Positions 1 to 44,056 are shown, counted from the stretch's first letter. The stretch is DNA of 64,000 nt from Notolepis coatsorum (GCA_963971535.1 OZ020585.1:27753249-27817248), one strand, 5' to 3'. Notes: generated by a model from the letters alone, not told the origin. Numbers and translations: made by a program.

Positions 1-448
1 CTGGTATCTGTTTCAGCCTGGTATCTGTTTTAGCCAGGTATCTGTTTCAGCCTGTTATCTGTTTCAGCCTGGTATCTGTTTTAGCCTGGTATCTGTTTTA
101 GCTTGGTATCTGTTTTAGCCTGGTATCTGTTTTAGCCTGGTATCTGTTTTAGCCTGGTATCTGTTTTAGCCTGGTATCTGTTTTAGCCTGGTATCTGTTT
201 TAGCCTGGTATCTGTTTTAGTCTGGTATCTGTTTTAGCCTGGTATCTGTTTCAGCCTGGTATCTGTTTCAGCCTGGTATCTGTTTCAGCCTGGTATCTGT
301 TTCAGCCTGGTATCTGTTTCAGCCTGGTATCTGTTTCAGCCTGGTATCTGTTTTAGCCTGGTATCTGTTTCAGCCTGGTATCTGTTTCAGCCTGGTATCT
401 GTTTTAGCCTGGTATCTGTTTTAGCCTGGTATCTGTTTTAGCCTGGTA
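1..448. repeat. 17-bp minisatellite, about 26 copies
   Basis: The unit is ctggtatctgtttYagc, with C/T variation at one position. The array runs off the left edge and ends in sequence (445-487) that looks like the end of a MITE, ending gcatcccta. The array may therefore be an internal expansion of that element. Confidence 0.95.
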
Positions 449-487
449 TCGGACCAATATCTGACACCAGTGCCGATGCATCCCTAC
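445..487 (-). mobile_element. end of a hAT-like MITE
   Basis: The reverse complement starts tagggatgcatcggcactgg, resembling the 'tagggatg...' termini of the MITEs at 3864 and 9597. Only one terminus is visible; the rest is replaced by the 17-bp array or lies off the window. Confidence 0.5.
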
Positions 488-564
488 TAACGATGGCAGT
501 TTACAACAGGATATGTTGAGATAATTCAGAATGCCATTTTCAGCACCAAACTGCAGTACATTTG

Positions 565-630
565 TGCCCACACAGACACACACATACACACACACATACA
601 CACACATACACACACATACACACACACAAG
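565..630. repeat. (CA)n microsatellite
   Basis: Imperfect cacaca/cataca tract inside the intron. No coding potential is expected. Confidence 0.9.
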
Positions 631-754
631 CTCACAAACTCATAAAGCCCTTGTTTTCACGATCCTATCAGGAAAGACACAGGTTAGGTACGGCGCCTAA
701 TACAGCCTGGGATCCTCCTCCACGCACTCCTACTGTCAGAGCAGGTCTTTGAAG

Positions 755-915
755 TGCCGGCCGAGGCTGTCCTGTGCTGTCCTGGGCTGTCCTGGGCTGT
801 CCTGGGCTGACCTGGCCTGTCCTGGGCTGTCCTGGGCTGTCCTGGGCTGACCTGGCCTGTCCTGGGCTGTCCTGGGCTGTCCTGGGCTGTCCTGGGCTGT
901 CCTGGGCTGAGCTGG
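755..915. repeat. 10-bp minisatellite (ctgtcctggg)
   Basis: About 16 copies of ctgtcctggg, with ctgacctggc variants every few units. All three frames are open on the minus strand only because the unit lacks stops. Confidence 0.92.
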
Positions 916-1009
916 GCTGAGTACTGGAGTCTGGATTCAACCTTTACCGTCTCCTGTAGCACACTGACTGCATCCCCGAACCTCTCAGAGCAACGCAGCT
1001 GGTTTCACA

Positions 1010-1111
1010 CATACACTACATACATGCACACATGCAGGGACACACGTATAGTATAGCTCACTCTGTACATGCACACACACAGGCATTTAGTCACATACAC
1101 ACATGCACACA

Positions 1112-1164
<53 letters not shown>

Positions 1165-1230
1165 TGCAAGCATTTAGTTGACACGCTCACATACAGAAAG
1201 ACAAACACACACACACACACACACACCACA
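1010..1230. repeat. (CA)n microsatellites
   Basis: Two main CA runs (about 1110-1163 and 1205-1227) are joined by imperfect cacata sequence. The rest of the intron from 1231 to 1683 is unique sequence with nothing recognisable. Confidence 0.9.
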
Positions 1231-1683
1231 TCATCCGACCTCAAGAATGCACCGGGGAGATGCAGAAGAGAGGGATCTGGGCAGTGTAGCCAGTGAAATG
1301 CTTGACATTCAGATCCCTGTGGAATTCTGGAACGTCGGCCCGCCTTTCATCCTCTGTCATCATTGGATCAGACCGGCCTCGTGCTCTTTAATTTTCACGT
1401 CATTAGGAAGCATTTGAAATTCCCTCTGAATGAATTTAGATTGAGGTTGTTTTTTGTGATAATTTAGGCACGCGTGACGCTTCCAATGGTGAAACTATAG
1501 AAGGCAGATCTTTCATTTTTCCTCTACCTCAATGCTACAAGTGGGGCCCCCTTGTGGCTGTCTGGGGAAAATGTAAAATATGCCTGACTCATCCTCATAA
1601 TAGCACCCCTACAACTACTTGTGACATGTGACATCATAGTTTGTGCAACTAATATTATTTTTCTCAATTTTTCATATTCTAAG

Positions 1684-33454
<31,771 letters not shown>

Positions 33455-34094
33455 TGGCCCGGGGGACTCACGACACCCTGTGTCTTGGACATTGGAATTT
33501 AAGCAGGGACTTTTTTCCCTCGCTTTTGGCGGGAACGCGGAGAAGCCGTTGAGACTCAGTGACCTCAAGTGCCCGCGGAGGCTGTGAAGGCGGGAAAGTC
33601 TTAACGCAAGACTTCCCGGCTCGGTGCGCCCCGCCACGCCGAGCGGGCAGGTGGAGAACGCGTGCGACATGCTTGCGTTTGTGCCGCACACGCACCAAAC
33701 GCATCCGAAGACTTTTGGGAGAGGAGGATGCTCTTTGCACCGTATCATTACATTCCATGGACTTCTCAACGCTCTGCCCCTTTTTAAAGAACGTTGATAC
33801 AAGCCAAAATACGTTAGTTGTACTCGGTAGTGTAGTTATTTAGTACAGTTAATTTCATGCCTCCGCTCTTGATTGGACAGAGGAGGGCAAAACGAGTGAG
33901 CTTACCCCAGGAGTAAAGGGCACTTTTTCACAAGGGATCTACAGTATGTCCGTGGAGAACTGAGAATGCATGGGTTTTGGACAAAACCGTGATGTAGTTA
34001 TTGTCATTATTCCAAGACTTGTTTGTGAAACTGTCCTTAAATGACATGAAACTGGAACTATCATTTGTATGTGTATGTTTTACATATATTTACA

Positions 34095-34100
34095 AATAAA
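34095..34100 (+). promoter_or_regulatory. prkd3: proximal poly(A) signal of prkd3
   Basis: AATAAA lies 640 bases past the stop codon, followed at about 25 bases by a T-rich run. It would give a short 3' UTR. Confidence 0.5.
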
Positions 34101-34887
34101 TGGGGGTAGATACATTTTTTTTGCACTATACTACATTGACCACAGCAATTTGAAGACAGGATGAATTGAAACAGTATTAGCTGCTACATCATATGGACCC
34201 CTTTGGGAAAAATGACCATTGCTTAATACAGTATATTGGCAAATGTAAAAAAAAAAACGTCTTAATTCAGTGTTGCCTAGCTGGGGGTGTTTTTTATCGA
34301 GAACTTCTTCAGTGATGGAAGACCTTAACCGTCGACTGCTGGGGACCAGCGGGACTACGTCCCAGGAAAGACTTAAGGAAGACCTACGTAGTACCGATGA
34401 CAATCATTTTCCATCTACGTCCAACGTGAGGCTGAAAACAGGAACTTTAAAAGTGTTTTCAATATGAACTTCATACCAATATACTGAGCATCATGTCATT
34501 TTTTTTCCTACCCTTTTTTCGTGTATTTCTGAATGTGTCTTTTCAAGTGCTCCAATTCTGGAATATGTGTCAAGTTGTTTGGTGCTGTTTTTTTTGTTTT
34601 GTTCGTCTTTAGTATGTATATCGTCTCGTTTTTTAGTTTTTTTTTTCAGAGAACAAATCATGGTCGTCTCATCGATGTTCAATTCCATTTCCGTTTCCCA
34701 TCTCAGCAGGCCCCTCGTGTGGTGAAGCGTGGGTATGAATACCGGTTGTATTGTGCTACAATATCGCCAACCCTTTGCTCGGCGCTAGCCGTGTGCCTTT
34801 GGCAGTAGAGGTCTATTCCCCGGTTGTCTTCTCCTGTCTGTTGCCGCTGGATTGGCAGGTGTCAGTGTTTTGTATATTTTAGTACAT

Positions 34888-34893
34888 AATAAA
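34888..34893 (+). promoter_or_regulatory. prkd3: distal poly(A) signal of prkd3
   Basis: AATAAA in cataataaaaaaatattg lies at the end of the unique 3' UTR sequence and is the last canonical signal before the downstream GT-rich and VNTR DNA. Confidence 0.6.
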
Positions 34894-34910
34894 AAAATAT
34901 TGAATTAAAA

Positions 34911-35221
34911 CTCTCTACTTCTTAACATACTGAGTCCCTGAGTGTTTGAATCGCTACACGTCTTTTCTATTCACATCCCTGTGCTTAATTTGCTCAACTG
35001 CTTGTCTCCGCGGCTAATGCATTGGCGTGTGTGCGTGTGTGTGTGTGTAAGAGTGCGTGAGTGGCTGAGTGAGTGAGTGCATAGTGGTTACACATGTCAA
35101 ATCCCATTTTCAGCAGCTGGATGTGATTGTTGAACCACAGTGAGCTTTAAGGCCCGGGCCGCTAGCTCACCACAAGGAAGTAATGACATAGTTAAGTGGT
35201 GACGGGGGGTTTGGGGGAAGA
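34911..35221. other. intergenic sequence after prkd3
   Basis: A short gtgtgtgtg run at 35030-35050; otherwise unique DNA. Confidence 0.5.
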
Positions 35222-36800
35222 CTTTGAAATGAATCATGATAAATGCTATCATTGACTTTGAAATGAATCATGATAAATGCTATCATTGACTTTGAAATTA
35301 ACCATGATAAATGCTATTATTCACTTTGAAATTAATCATGATAAATTATTCAGATTCAGATTCCTCAAATGCTATCCTTGACTTTGAAATGAGTCATGAT
35401 AAAAGCCATCATTGACTTTGATATGAATCATGATAAATGCTATCATTGACTTTGAAATGAATCATGATAACAGGCGGCTGAGTGGCGCAGTGGGCAAGGC
35501 GCTCGCCACTAACGCAGGAGATGCTGGTATCGAGCCCAGCTCTCGCCGTTGCTACCGGCTTGGCCAGTCGTCATACTAACACAATTGGCAGTGTTAGAGG
35601 GTGGGAAAGCTGGTGGGTGGGGATTGGACGTTGTGGACAGCAACTCCTACAGGTCGGTTGGTGCGCCTGTACAGCAGAATCAGGAAGTGTCGGGGGCAGC
35701 GTGAGCCTCCCACGCGTTACTCCTCGCCACTGAGAGATCGCGCTGTTCAGGTGAAAAGATGCGACAGCTGCCTCCTCGTGTACCGGAGGGGACACGTGAT
35801 GCAAGGCTTGGTCCTCACTGCAGCCGACCAGTGGGAGGCATAGTCTAGCAACGTTCGAGACAGGGGAGGGGAGAATTGGCGAGGCGAAATTGGGATGGGA
35901 GAAAATTTGAAAAATAAGGAGAAAAAGTGGATAAAAAAAATTAATCATGATAAATGCTATCATTCACTTTGAAATTAGTCGTGATAGACACTATCATTGA
36001 CTTTGAAATTAATCATAAATGCTATCATTGACTTTGAAATTAGTCATGATAAATGCTATCATTGACTTTGAAATTAATCATGATAAATGCTATCATTGAC
36101 TTTGAAATTAGTCATGATAAACACTATCATTGACTTTGAAATTAATCATGATAAATGCTATCATTGACTTTGAAATGAGTCATGATAAATGCTATCATTG
36201 ACTTTGAAATTAGTCATGATAAACACACTATCATTGACTTTGAAATGAATCATGATAAATGCATTGACTTTGAAATGAGTCATGATAAATGCTGTCATTG
36301 CTGTCATTGACTTTGAAATGAGTCATGATAAACGCTGTCATTGACTTTGAAATTAATCATGATAAACACTATCATTGACTTTTAAATGAGTCATGATAAA
36401 CACTATCATTGACTTTGAAATGAATCATGATAAACACTATCATTGAAATTAATCATGATAAATGCTATCATTGACTTTGAAATTGAATCATGATAAATGC
36501 TATCATTGACTTTGAAGTGAGTCATGATAAATGCTATCATTGACTTTGAAGTGAGTCATGATAAACACTATCATTGACTTTGAAGTGAGTCATGAATGAT
36601 AAACACTATCATTGACTTTGAAGTGAGTCATGAATGATAAACACTATCATTGACTTTGAAATGAATCATGATAAATGCTATCATTGACTTTGAAGTGAGT
36701 CATGATAAACGCTGTCATTGTTGTCATTGACTTTGAAATGAGTCATGATAAATGCTATCATCGACTTTTAAATGAATCATGATAAACGCTATCATTCCAT
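35222..36800. repeat. 34-bp minisatellite split by a SINE, about 32 copies
   Basis: The unit is tcatgataaatgctatcatt plus gactttgaaatgaa, with ttaa, gtga and cacta variants. The array is interrupted at 35471-35940 by a SINE whose flanks are two array copies of aatcatgataa. Confidence 0.93.
35471..35940 (+). mobile_element. tRNA-derived SINE (family S1), full length
   Basis: The head reads ggcggctgagtggcgcagtg then ggcaaggcgctcgccactaa with gctggtatcgagcccagc, giving A-box- and B-box-like sequences in tRNA spacing. The body of about 330 bases ends in ggataaaaaaaatt. It is the same family as 31795-32273 in the opposite orientation. Confidence 0.85.
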
Positions 36801-37078
36801 CCTATTTTTTTTAAATATGAGTTCAATGTTAGCCGGGAGACTACAGAGACCTCTAATGGAGCTGTATACCTTTCAATAGGTCTATTGTATAACAGCTACA
36901 GTTTGACCATAATACTGTACGCACCGTGCAGGCAGCTGTCATTAGTTTACCAAAAGGCTTTGAAGTCTGTTTTGTGTCTGCCTGATAACTTTTGATGATG
37001 CTCATTAGGTTGAGATACTGCTGTTGCAATCACGGCTGGCCTGTTGCATTGTTATCTACGGGAGCATGTCTATGTTCC
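36801..37078. other. unique intergenic sequence
   Basis: Nothing recognised. Confidence 0.4.
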
Positions 37079-37263
37079 CCGGGTCCTATGTTCCCCGATT
37101 GATTGATTGATTGATTGAAAATTTTAGACCACCAGCCCTGATTCCAAACTCTAACCTTAACCAAATTCGAAAAAGGCGGACATTAATAATGAATAAAATA
37201 ATAAAAATTAATAAAATGTTCAATCAATTAATCAATCAATCGGGGAACATATAGGACATAGGG
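37079..37263. mobile_element. short foldback repeat with (GATT)n arms
   Basis: tcctatgttccccgattgat on the left and atcaatcggggaacatatag on the right are inverted. The arms continue as gatt/aatc repeats around a 110-base centre. Confidence 0.65.
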
Positions 37264-37554
37264 ATGATCCCTTATCGACCACACTGATGAGGAGAAACCT
37301 CAGACCTAACCCCTCTCTCCCTCGCTTGTCGGGAGCGGCTGGCAATAGATACGCCACTTCAGCATTCATGAGCATCACTGACATTCAAATAATGTGCTCA
37401 TTTTAATACCGTGTGAGTGGAAGCTAAACCTGTGTGAAAACCCTGTATTTGTTCTTCTTCACGGGTGTGTGAGGGTGTTGAGGGCCGCGCTTGATCCGTG
37501 CAGATAGTCTGGGAGCGAGCGAAGGATAAACCAAGTCTATCTCTCTCTGTTGTG

Positions 37555-37556
<2 letters not shown>

Positions 37557-37619
<63 letters not shown>
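37557..37619. repeat. (CT)n microsatellite
   Basis: Pure CT run abutting the TTAA-flanked element at 37632. Confidence 0.95.
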
Positions 37620-37620
<1 letters not shown>

Positions 37621-37631
37621 CCTCTCCTTAA

Positions 37632-37983
37632 AGGGGCACTTCACCAAAAAAACAATGCCGATTTACTTTGCACATAAACTCACACACATCTGAAAATCTT
37701 TGAGTTCGAATATTGGACACCAGTGAAGATCATTGGAGACACCGAGTCCTTGTTGTGTTAATTACAGCTCAATGAATCAATACGGTAGCAGATGAGGTAT
37801 ATCATGCTATCATCTCATGGACCTGTAATTAACACAAGGACTCTGTGTTCCCGATAGATATTCAAACTAATTTACTCTCAATAACTGTCGAACCAAATGA
37901 ACGCGTGCAAAACAGCTTTTGTACGTGTGTGAGATTATGTGTGAAATAAATCGAGCATCGTTTCCTTTTGGTGAAGTGCCCCT
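37632..37983. mobile_element. TTAA-flanked MITE (352 bp)
   Basis: Termini aggggcacttcaccaaaa and ttttggtgaagtgcccct are inverted and flanked by TTAA (37628-37631, 37984-37987), the piggyBac-type signature. The interior holds a smaller inverted pair around ctcatggacctgtaatt. No ORF. Confidence 0.85.
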
Positions 37984-37997
37984 TTAAGGCCTGGTCA

Positions 37998-38007
37998 AGA
38001 TGAGAGG

Positions 38008-38095
<88 letters not shown>
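37998..38095. repeat. (CT)n microsatellite
   Basis: Pure CT run; a second one lies at 38277-38357. Confidence 0.95.
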
Positions 38096-38100
<5 letters not shown>

Positions 38101-38121
38101 GTATATCCATATATATATATT

Positions 38122-38273
38122 TTCTTTTTTGGATCAAATTTTTCTCCCCATTTTCTATTTTTCTCCCATCCCAATTTCGTATTTCCAATTCTTCCCTCCC
38201 CTGTCTTGAATGTTGCTAGACTATGCCTCCCACTGGTCGGCTGTAGTGAGGATAGAAGCCTTGCATCACGTGT

Positions 38274-38276
<3 letters not shown>
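38122..38276 (-). mobile_element. SINE family S1, 3' fragment
   Basis: ttttctcccatcccaatttc then agactatgcctcccactggt and gccttgcatcacgtgtcccc match the inverse of the 3' half of the SINE at 35471. The copy is cut off by a (CT)n run. Confidence 0.8.
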
Positions 38277-38363
<87 letters not shown>

Positions 38364-38523
38364 TTAAGGAGGTATTCAAGACTGCCCTCAATCTTCTGGT
38401 CTGAATGGCTTCAAGATGTTGGACTAGGTCAGTGGCGCTATACTATACTGACCCATGTTAACCCCTCGGGGGGCAGAGAGAGCTGTCAGGAGCTCATTCA
38501 GTCAAGTCAGCCCACACTTTAAT

Positions 38524-38712
38524 GAACCCTTTCACTACCACACTACCAAAGGGTTAACCCTTCCACTGTGACAATACAGAAAGGTTAACCCTGTCACTGC
38601 CACATGACAAAGGGTTACCCCTTTCACTGCCACACTACAGAAGGTTAACCCTTTCACTACCACGCTACAGACGGTTAACCGTCTGCTGTAGTGTGGTAGT
38701 GAAAGGGTTAAT
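38524..38712. repeat. multi-arm palindromic repeat, copy 3
   Basis: The longest copy: about five direct units of gttaaccctttcactacca with acactacagaa, followed by an inverse unit (gtagtgtggtagtgaaaggg). Units contain the palindrome GTTAAC. Confidence 0.85.
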
Positions 38713-39024
38713 CAATACATTTCTGACGGGAGAATATTGTCACCGTGTTCGGTTGTTCTAATTATGGTAGTCAGCAAAGTGGACAGTGTGTTTTTCACCC
38801 TAAAATCTCTTCATATTATTTCACGTAGGCCTCCAGTAGTTCAGAAGTACTGTATGACTAAATCTACAAAGGCTCAGAGCCTTGTGTGCAAAGTGCAAGG
38901 TCTCCCTCCTCTGGCCATATGAGGCATTGTTCCCTGGCTCATGCTCGTACCTCCTTTAATTTGACCTGTGGGGTTGTGTATGGTTGGTTGTCATGCAGAA
39001 TGTTTCTGTAGTGTTTAACATTAA

Positions 39025-39428
39025 AGGTGCACTAAGTAGTTTTGTAAGAATTAAAGACGTTCATAATTAAGTATCTTGAGGCTGGGGGCAAAGTGTCCTC
39101 TTTTTTGGAAATCACAATATGGTCACCCTAATAATTTATAATATATATTTTCATAACTGAATACTCAAACTGCCCTCAGAGGAAAATTGGATCCCTGGAA
39201 CACTGTTTGAAGCTAGAAACCTACATGAGAAGTTACTATTTCATTGCTGTCGTTTACAAAGGCCTCCAATTTTGTTAGCAAACATATTCTAGGCTTACAT
39301 TTAATTCACAGTGCCTAAAGATTATTTAGTTTTCATTTATGATAACATAAGGTAGAATAATTCAAGAAGAATTACAGTAAATTACAGTGCAAATAAATCC
39401 CCCTCCCCTGAAACTACATAGTGCACCT
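39025..39428. mobile_element. TTAA-flanked MITE (404 bp)
   Basis: Termini aggtgcactaagtagttttg and aaactacatagtgcacct, flanked by TTAA on both sides (39021-39024, 39429-39432). The first bases, aggtgc, resemble those of the 28613 element, suggesting one superfamily. Confidence 0.87.
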
Positions 39429-39432
39429 TTAA

Positions 39433-39536
39433 AACAATATCTCATTTTGGTAGAGCATTTATATGTATTACTATTTATTTAATTTAATATTTCAATATTA
39501 GTACATGAACAGTTAACCTACAATATTACAATAACC

Positions 39537-39567
<31 letters not shown>

Positions 39568-39729
39568 GTCGCCATCAAATTCAAAGCAAAATACTTCTTG
39601 AAAACTTGGACGCTGAGGAAAATAATTTGATCTGTGCTATACACAGTATCTCAGATATTTTGTATTGTGTGCGTTAGAGGTATGACTTTTGGATTCCATT
39701 TAAATTGTGTTCCATGTTTCGATAACATC
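39433..39729. other. AT-rich spacer with (AAT)n
   Basis: An aat triplet run at 39538-39568; nothing else recognised before the LTR element. Confidence 0.5.
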
Positions 39730-39734
39730 ACAAC

Positions 39735-42172
39735 TGTGAGGTTTTGTCCGCTGCTCACCAACTTTCTCTGTTTTCTTTAAGCCTACTGTTAGAAATTCCC
39801 TTCTCACTCACTCTCTCTAGCCCCCACCCTCTCGTTCTTTACTCTCGTTTACTCTCAGTGGCCACACCTGGACTATTATCAATTACCTCTCGCACCTGTG
39901 GTGGCAGGCTAATTAGTTCCCCTGTGGGCTTTAAATACCAGGGCTCTTCCCCTCGTTTCGGCGTGGGGTCGTGTTGTATTCATGCTGAGTCATATTCTCT
40001 AACATCTAGACTTTTTCGGGAGATCCTCTGGTCTACCAATGCTGTATATGGATTTCTCCAGCCTTGAGATGTTTTGCTCCAGCCTTCGTCTGCTGTCGCC
40101 GTAGCCTGTGGAGGAGACTGTTCTGCGCTCCCTGTACTTCCACGGGAGGCACCCCAGCGCTCCACTGCATCTCCCGGACCCTCGGGCTTGGCACGCTCTC
40201 CAGTCACCAGCGCGCAACGCGCATCTGCAAGGGCTTGGCACGCTCTCCAGTCACCAGCGCGCAACGCGCATCTTCAAGGGCTTGGCACGCTCTCCAGTCT
40301 CCAGCGCGCAACGCGCATCTTCCAAGGATCCTCGTGCTTGGCACGCTCTCCAGTCACCAGCGCGCAACGCGCATCTGCAAGGGCTTGGCACGCTCTCCAG
40401 TCACCAGCGCGCAACGCGCATCTTCAAGGGCTTGGCACGCTCTCCAGTCTCCAGCGCGCAACGCGCATCTTCCAAGGATCCTCGTGCTTGGCACACTCCT
40501 CCTCGCAGACGCACCCCGAGGCGTCTCTCAGTTCCGACGTGCACACCAAGGTGTGGCGCGCCACTCTGTTCCTCGGCTCCGACAGCGGCTACCCGGTGGA
40601 CGACACCCTCGCCACCGCCGCTGTTCCAGCACCCTGTTCCTCGGCTCCAACAGCGGCTACCCGGTGGACGACACCCTCGCCACCGCCGCTGTTCCAGCAC
40701 TCTGTTCCTCGGCTCCGACAGCGGCTACCCGGTGGACGACACCCTCGCCACCGCCGCTGTTCCAGCACTCTGTTCCTCGGCTCCGACAGCGGCTACCCGG
40801 TGGACGACACCCTCGCCACCGCCGCTGTTCCAGCACCCTGTTCCTCGGCTCCGACAGCGGCTACCCGGTGGACGACACCCTCGCCACCGTCGCTGTTCCA
40901 GCACTCTGTTCCTCGGCTCGGACAGCCAGCTACCCGGTGGCGACACCCTCGCCGCCGCTGCTGTTCCTGCACCATTACGCATACGCCTGGGTGAGTTTTG
41001 ATTGTGATGTCACTCACCCAGCGTAATGCCTCTTGCCCCCGTCCCGCTGCGTTTCCTGTACCATTACGCATACGCCTGGGTGAGTTTTGATTGTGATGTC
41101 ACTCACCCAGCGTAATGCCTCTTGCCCCCGTCCCGCTGCTGTTCCTGCACCATTACGCATACGCCTGGGTGAGTTTTGATTGTGATGTCACTCACCCAGC
41201 GTAATGCCTCTTGCCCCCGTCCCGCTGCGTTTCCTGTACCATTACGCATACGCCTGGGTGAGTTTTGATTGTGATGTCACTCACCCAGCGTAATGCCTCT
41301 TGCCCCCGTCCCGCTACTGTCCCTGTACCATTACGCATACGCCTGGGTGAGTTTTGATTGTGATGTCACTCACCCAGCGTAATGCCTCTTGCCCCCGTCC
41401 CGCTGCGTTCCTGTACCATTCCGCATACGCTTGGGTGAGTTTTGATTGTGATGTCACTCACCCAGCGTAATGCCTCCTTTTTTGTTCTCACTTAGTTAGT
41501 AGTTTGGACATTTCATCTCCCACTCTGTTTTTGTTCTCACTTAGATAGTATTTTTGGACATTACATCTCCCCCTGTGTGTTAGTCACACGAAGATATTAT
41601 TACTTTGTTACTTTGTTTATTTGGACTGTTCTGCATCTGCTCTGTTTGTTCCCTTTTGAATATTAACCCTCTCCTCTGTTCTGCAGAGCGGCCCAGATGT
41701 TTTCCCACCAGTCCCCAGTTCCTCCCTGTCCCCAGCCCGCCTCCGCGGGCCTCAGTCCCCTCTGTCCCTAGTTCTCCCCTTTCTAGTTCCACCTAGTTCC
41801 TGGTCCCAAGTTCTCCCCTTCTAGTTCCACCTAGTTCCTTGTCCCTAGTTCTCCTAGTCCCCAGTTCTCCTGTTCCCTAGCTCTCCTTGTCCCGACATCT
41901 CCTAGTCTCTAGTTCCTCTGTTCCTTTAACCTTCCCCTAGCGTTTCCTTTAATGTTTCCCCTAGCGTTCATTAACCTTCCCTTAGTGTTCCCTTTTCCTG
42001 CCCGCCTCTTAAAGGCACCTAGTTTTTCCCCTCTTGTTATATTCCTGTATTTGTGTTCTCCCTTAAAGGGACAGTGCCCTTTTTTCCCTGTCTCTCAATA
42101 AATATCTGTTTCTTGGCAAACCATCATACCTGTCTTGTGTTGTGCGATTGGGGTCGGTTACAAACCATAACA
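39735..42172 (+). repeat. 5' LTR (2,438 bp)
   Basis: A TATA-like ctttaaata lies at 39930. There are three tandem blocks: about six 47- to 57-bp units (40187-40497), six 68-bp units (40562-40972) and six 89-bp units (40972-41475). AATAAA lies near 42098, about 75 bases before the LTR end. Reading frames of 300 codons here arise from stop-free repeat units. Confidence 0.92.
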
Positions 42173-44056
42173 GTACGACCCCAACAGATCGACGACCCCA
42201 GCCAGCACAGACGGTGTATGTTGAGTTTGCCTTTTTTTTTCTTTTTCCCTCTAGCTCCCCTCTAGCTTCCTTGTTAGCCTGTTAGCTCCCCTGTTAGCTT
42301 GTTGGTCTCCCCGGTTAGCTCCCCTGTTAGCCTGTTGACTCCCCCATTTGCTTCCCTGTTAGCCCTGTTTAGCTTCCCTGTTTAGCTCCCCTCTTAGCCC
42401 TGTTTGACCCCCCTGCAGCTTGTTAGGCCTCTACTACCAGCATGGCCCTGTCTGCTAGCTTTGCCCCGGCGGCTAGCACAGCCTCTATGTTTATGCAGCC
42501 CTTGCTGCTGGCATGGGCCCTGTAGCTAGCCATGCCCTGGCAGCTAACCCAGTTCCCTCTGCAGAGCCCCAGTCTGCTAGCTTAGCCCCGGCTGCTAGCA
42601 CAGCCTCTATGTTTATGCAGCCCTTGCTGCTGGCATGGGCCCTGTAGCTAGCCATGCCCTGGCAGCTAACCCAGTTCCCTCTGCATGGCCCCAGTCTGCT
42701 AGCTTGGCCCCGGCTGTTAGCACAGCCTCTATGTTAATGCAGCCTTGCAGCTGGCATAGGCCCTGTAGCTAGCCAGGCCCAAGCAGCTAACCCGGTCCCT
42801 CTGCATGGCCTCCACTTTTTTGTGTAGTTTATCCCACTGCTAGGACTGCCCTTTCAGCTAGCAAGGTCAGTTGCTCCCACTGCTAGGACTGCCTTTCCAG
42901 CTAGCAAGGTCAGTTTATCCCACTGCTAGGACTGCCCTTTCAGCTAGCAAGGTCAGTTGCTCCCACTGCTAGGACTGCCCTTTCAGCTAGCAAGGTCAGT
43001 TTTTATCCCGCTGCTAGGACTGCCCTTTCAGCTGGCAAGGTCAGTTTATCTCCCACTGCTAGGACTGCCCTTTCAGCTAGCAAGGTCAGTTTATCTCCCA
43101 CTGCTAGGACTGCCTTTTCAGCTAGCAAGGTCAGTTTTATCCCACTGCTAGGACTGCCCTTTCAGCTAGCAAGGTCAGTTTATCTCTCACTGCTAGGACT
43201 GCCTTTTCAGCTAGCATGGTCAGCTTATCTCCCACTGCTAGGACTGCCTTTTCAGCTAGCAAGGTCAGTTTATCTCACGCTGCTAGGACTGCCCTTCAGC
43301 TAGCAAGGTCAGTATTCCCACTGCTAGGACTGCCCCTTCAGCTAGCATGTTCAGTTTCTCTCACACAGCTAGGACTGTCCTTCCAGCTAGCTTGTTCTCT
43401 CATGCTGGTCCAGCCCTGTCTGCCAGCCTAGCTCCGGCAGCTAGCGCAGCCTCTATGTTAGTGTAACAGTACAGCTAGCATAGGCCCTGTAGCTATCAGT
43501 GCCCTGGCAGCTACCCTTTCCCTCTGCTAGCCTGGCTCCGGCAGCTTGCGCAGCCTCTATGTTGATGTAGCAGTACAGCTAGCATAGGCCCTGTAGCTAT
43601 CAGTGCCCTGGCAGCTAACCTTCCCTCTGCTAGCCCTTTTCCCGGTGCTCCTCTTGGTTACCCCTCAGCTCCTCTAGTTGCCCCTCAGCTCCTCTGGTTG
43701 CCCCTTAGCTACCCTGCTTGCCCCTCAGTTCCTCTAGACCAGTTTCTCTAAACCAGTTCTCTAGACCGGTTCTCTAGGCCAGTTCTCTTGGCCAGTTCTC
43801 TAGGCTAGTTCTCTGGACCCAGTTCCTCCTGACCCGGTTCCTCTAGGCCCGGTTTCCTCTAGGCCAGTTCCTCCTGTTGCCCCTCTGCTACCCTAGTTAC
43901 CCCTCGGCGACCCTGTTTCTTTTGCTAGCCCCACTCTTGTGGTGGCTTCCCCTGCTGGCTTGGCCAGTACCTTTTGTTTTTGTCTTGTTTTGCCCCCTGC
44001 CACTCTGTCTGTATTTGTTTTGGGTCGCCAGGTGGCTCCCGTTGAGGGGGGGGTAC
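42173..44056 (+). repeat. LTR element interior: gctagc-rich tandem repeats
   Basis: Non-coding. Three copies of a unit of about 120 bp (gctagcacagcctctatg ... ctgctggcatgggccctg) lie at 42430-42800. About thirteen copies of a 40- to 46-bp unit (cactgctaggactgcccttt, cagctagcaaggtcagttt) follow at 42835-43370. CTAG-containing hexamers recur throughout. Stops interrupt all frames, and no gag or pol motif is visible. Confidence 0.85.

Larger units (their letters stand above)
33455..34910 (+). other. prkd3: prkd3 3' untranslated region
   Basis: About 1.45 kb of non-coding sequence follows the TAG without a recognisable transposon. AATAAA occurs at 34095 and again at 34888, the latter followed by an A-rich, then T-rich stretch. 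The 3' end is therefore probably just after 34900, with a shorter form possible near 34115. The exact cleavage sites are inferred. Confidence 0.7.

Noticed and set aside
1..448. CRISPR-like array
   Set aside because: The direct repeats are contiguous, with no unique spacers, and the context is a vertebrate intron; these are minisatellites.
35471..35545. tRNA gene on the plus strand
   Set aside because: It is the head of a 470-bp SINE with relatives at 31795 and 38122.
40064..41026. About 300-codon frames in the LTR (also 44396-45396)
   Set aside because: They arise from 47- and 68-bp GC-rich repeat units open in all three frames. No retroviral or other domain is visible.
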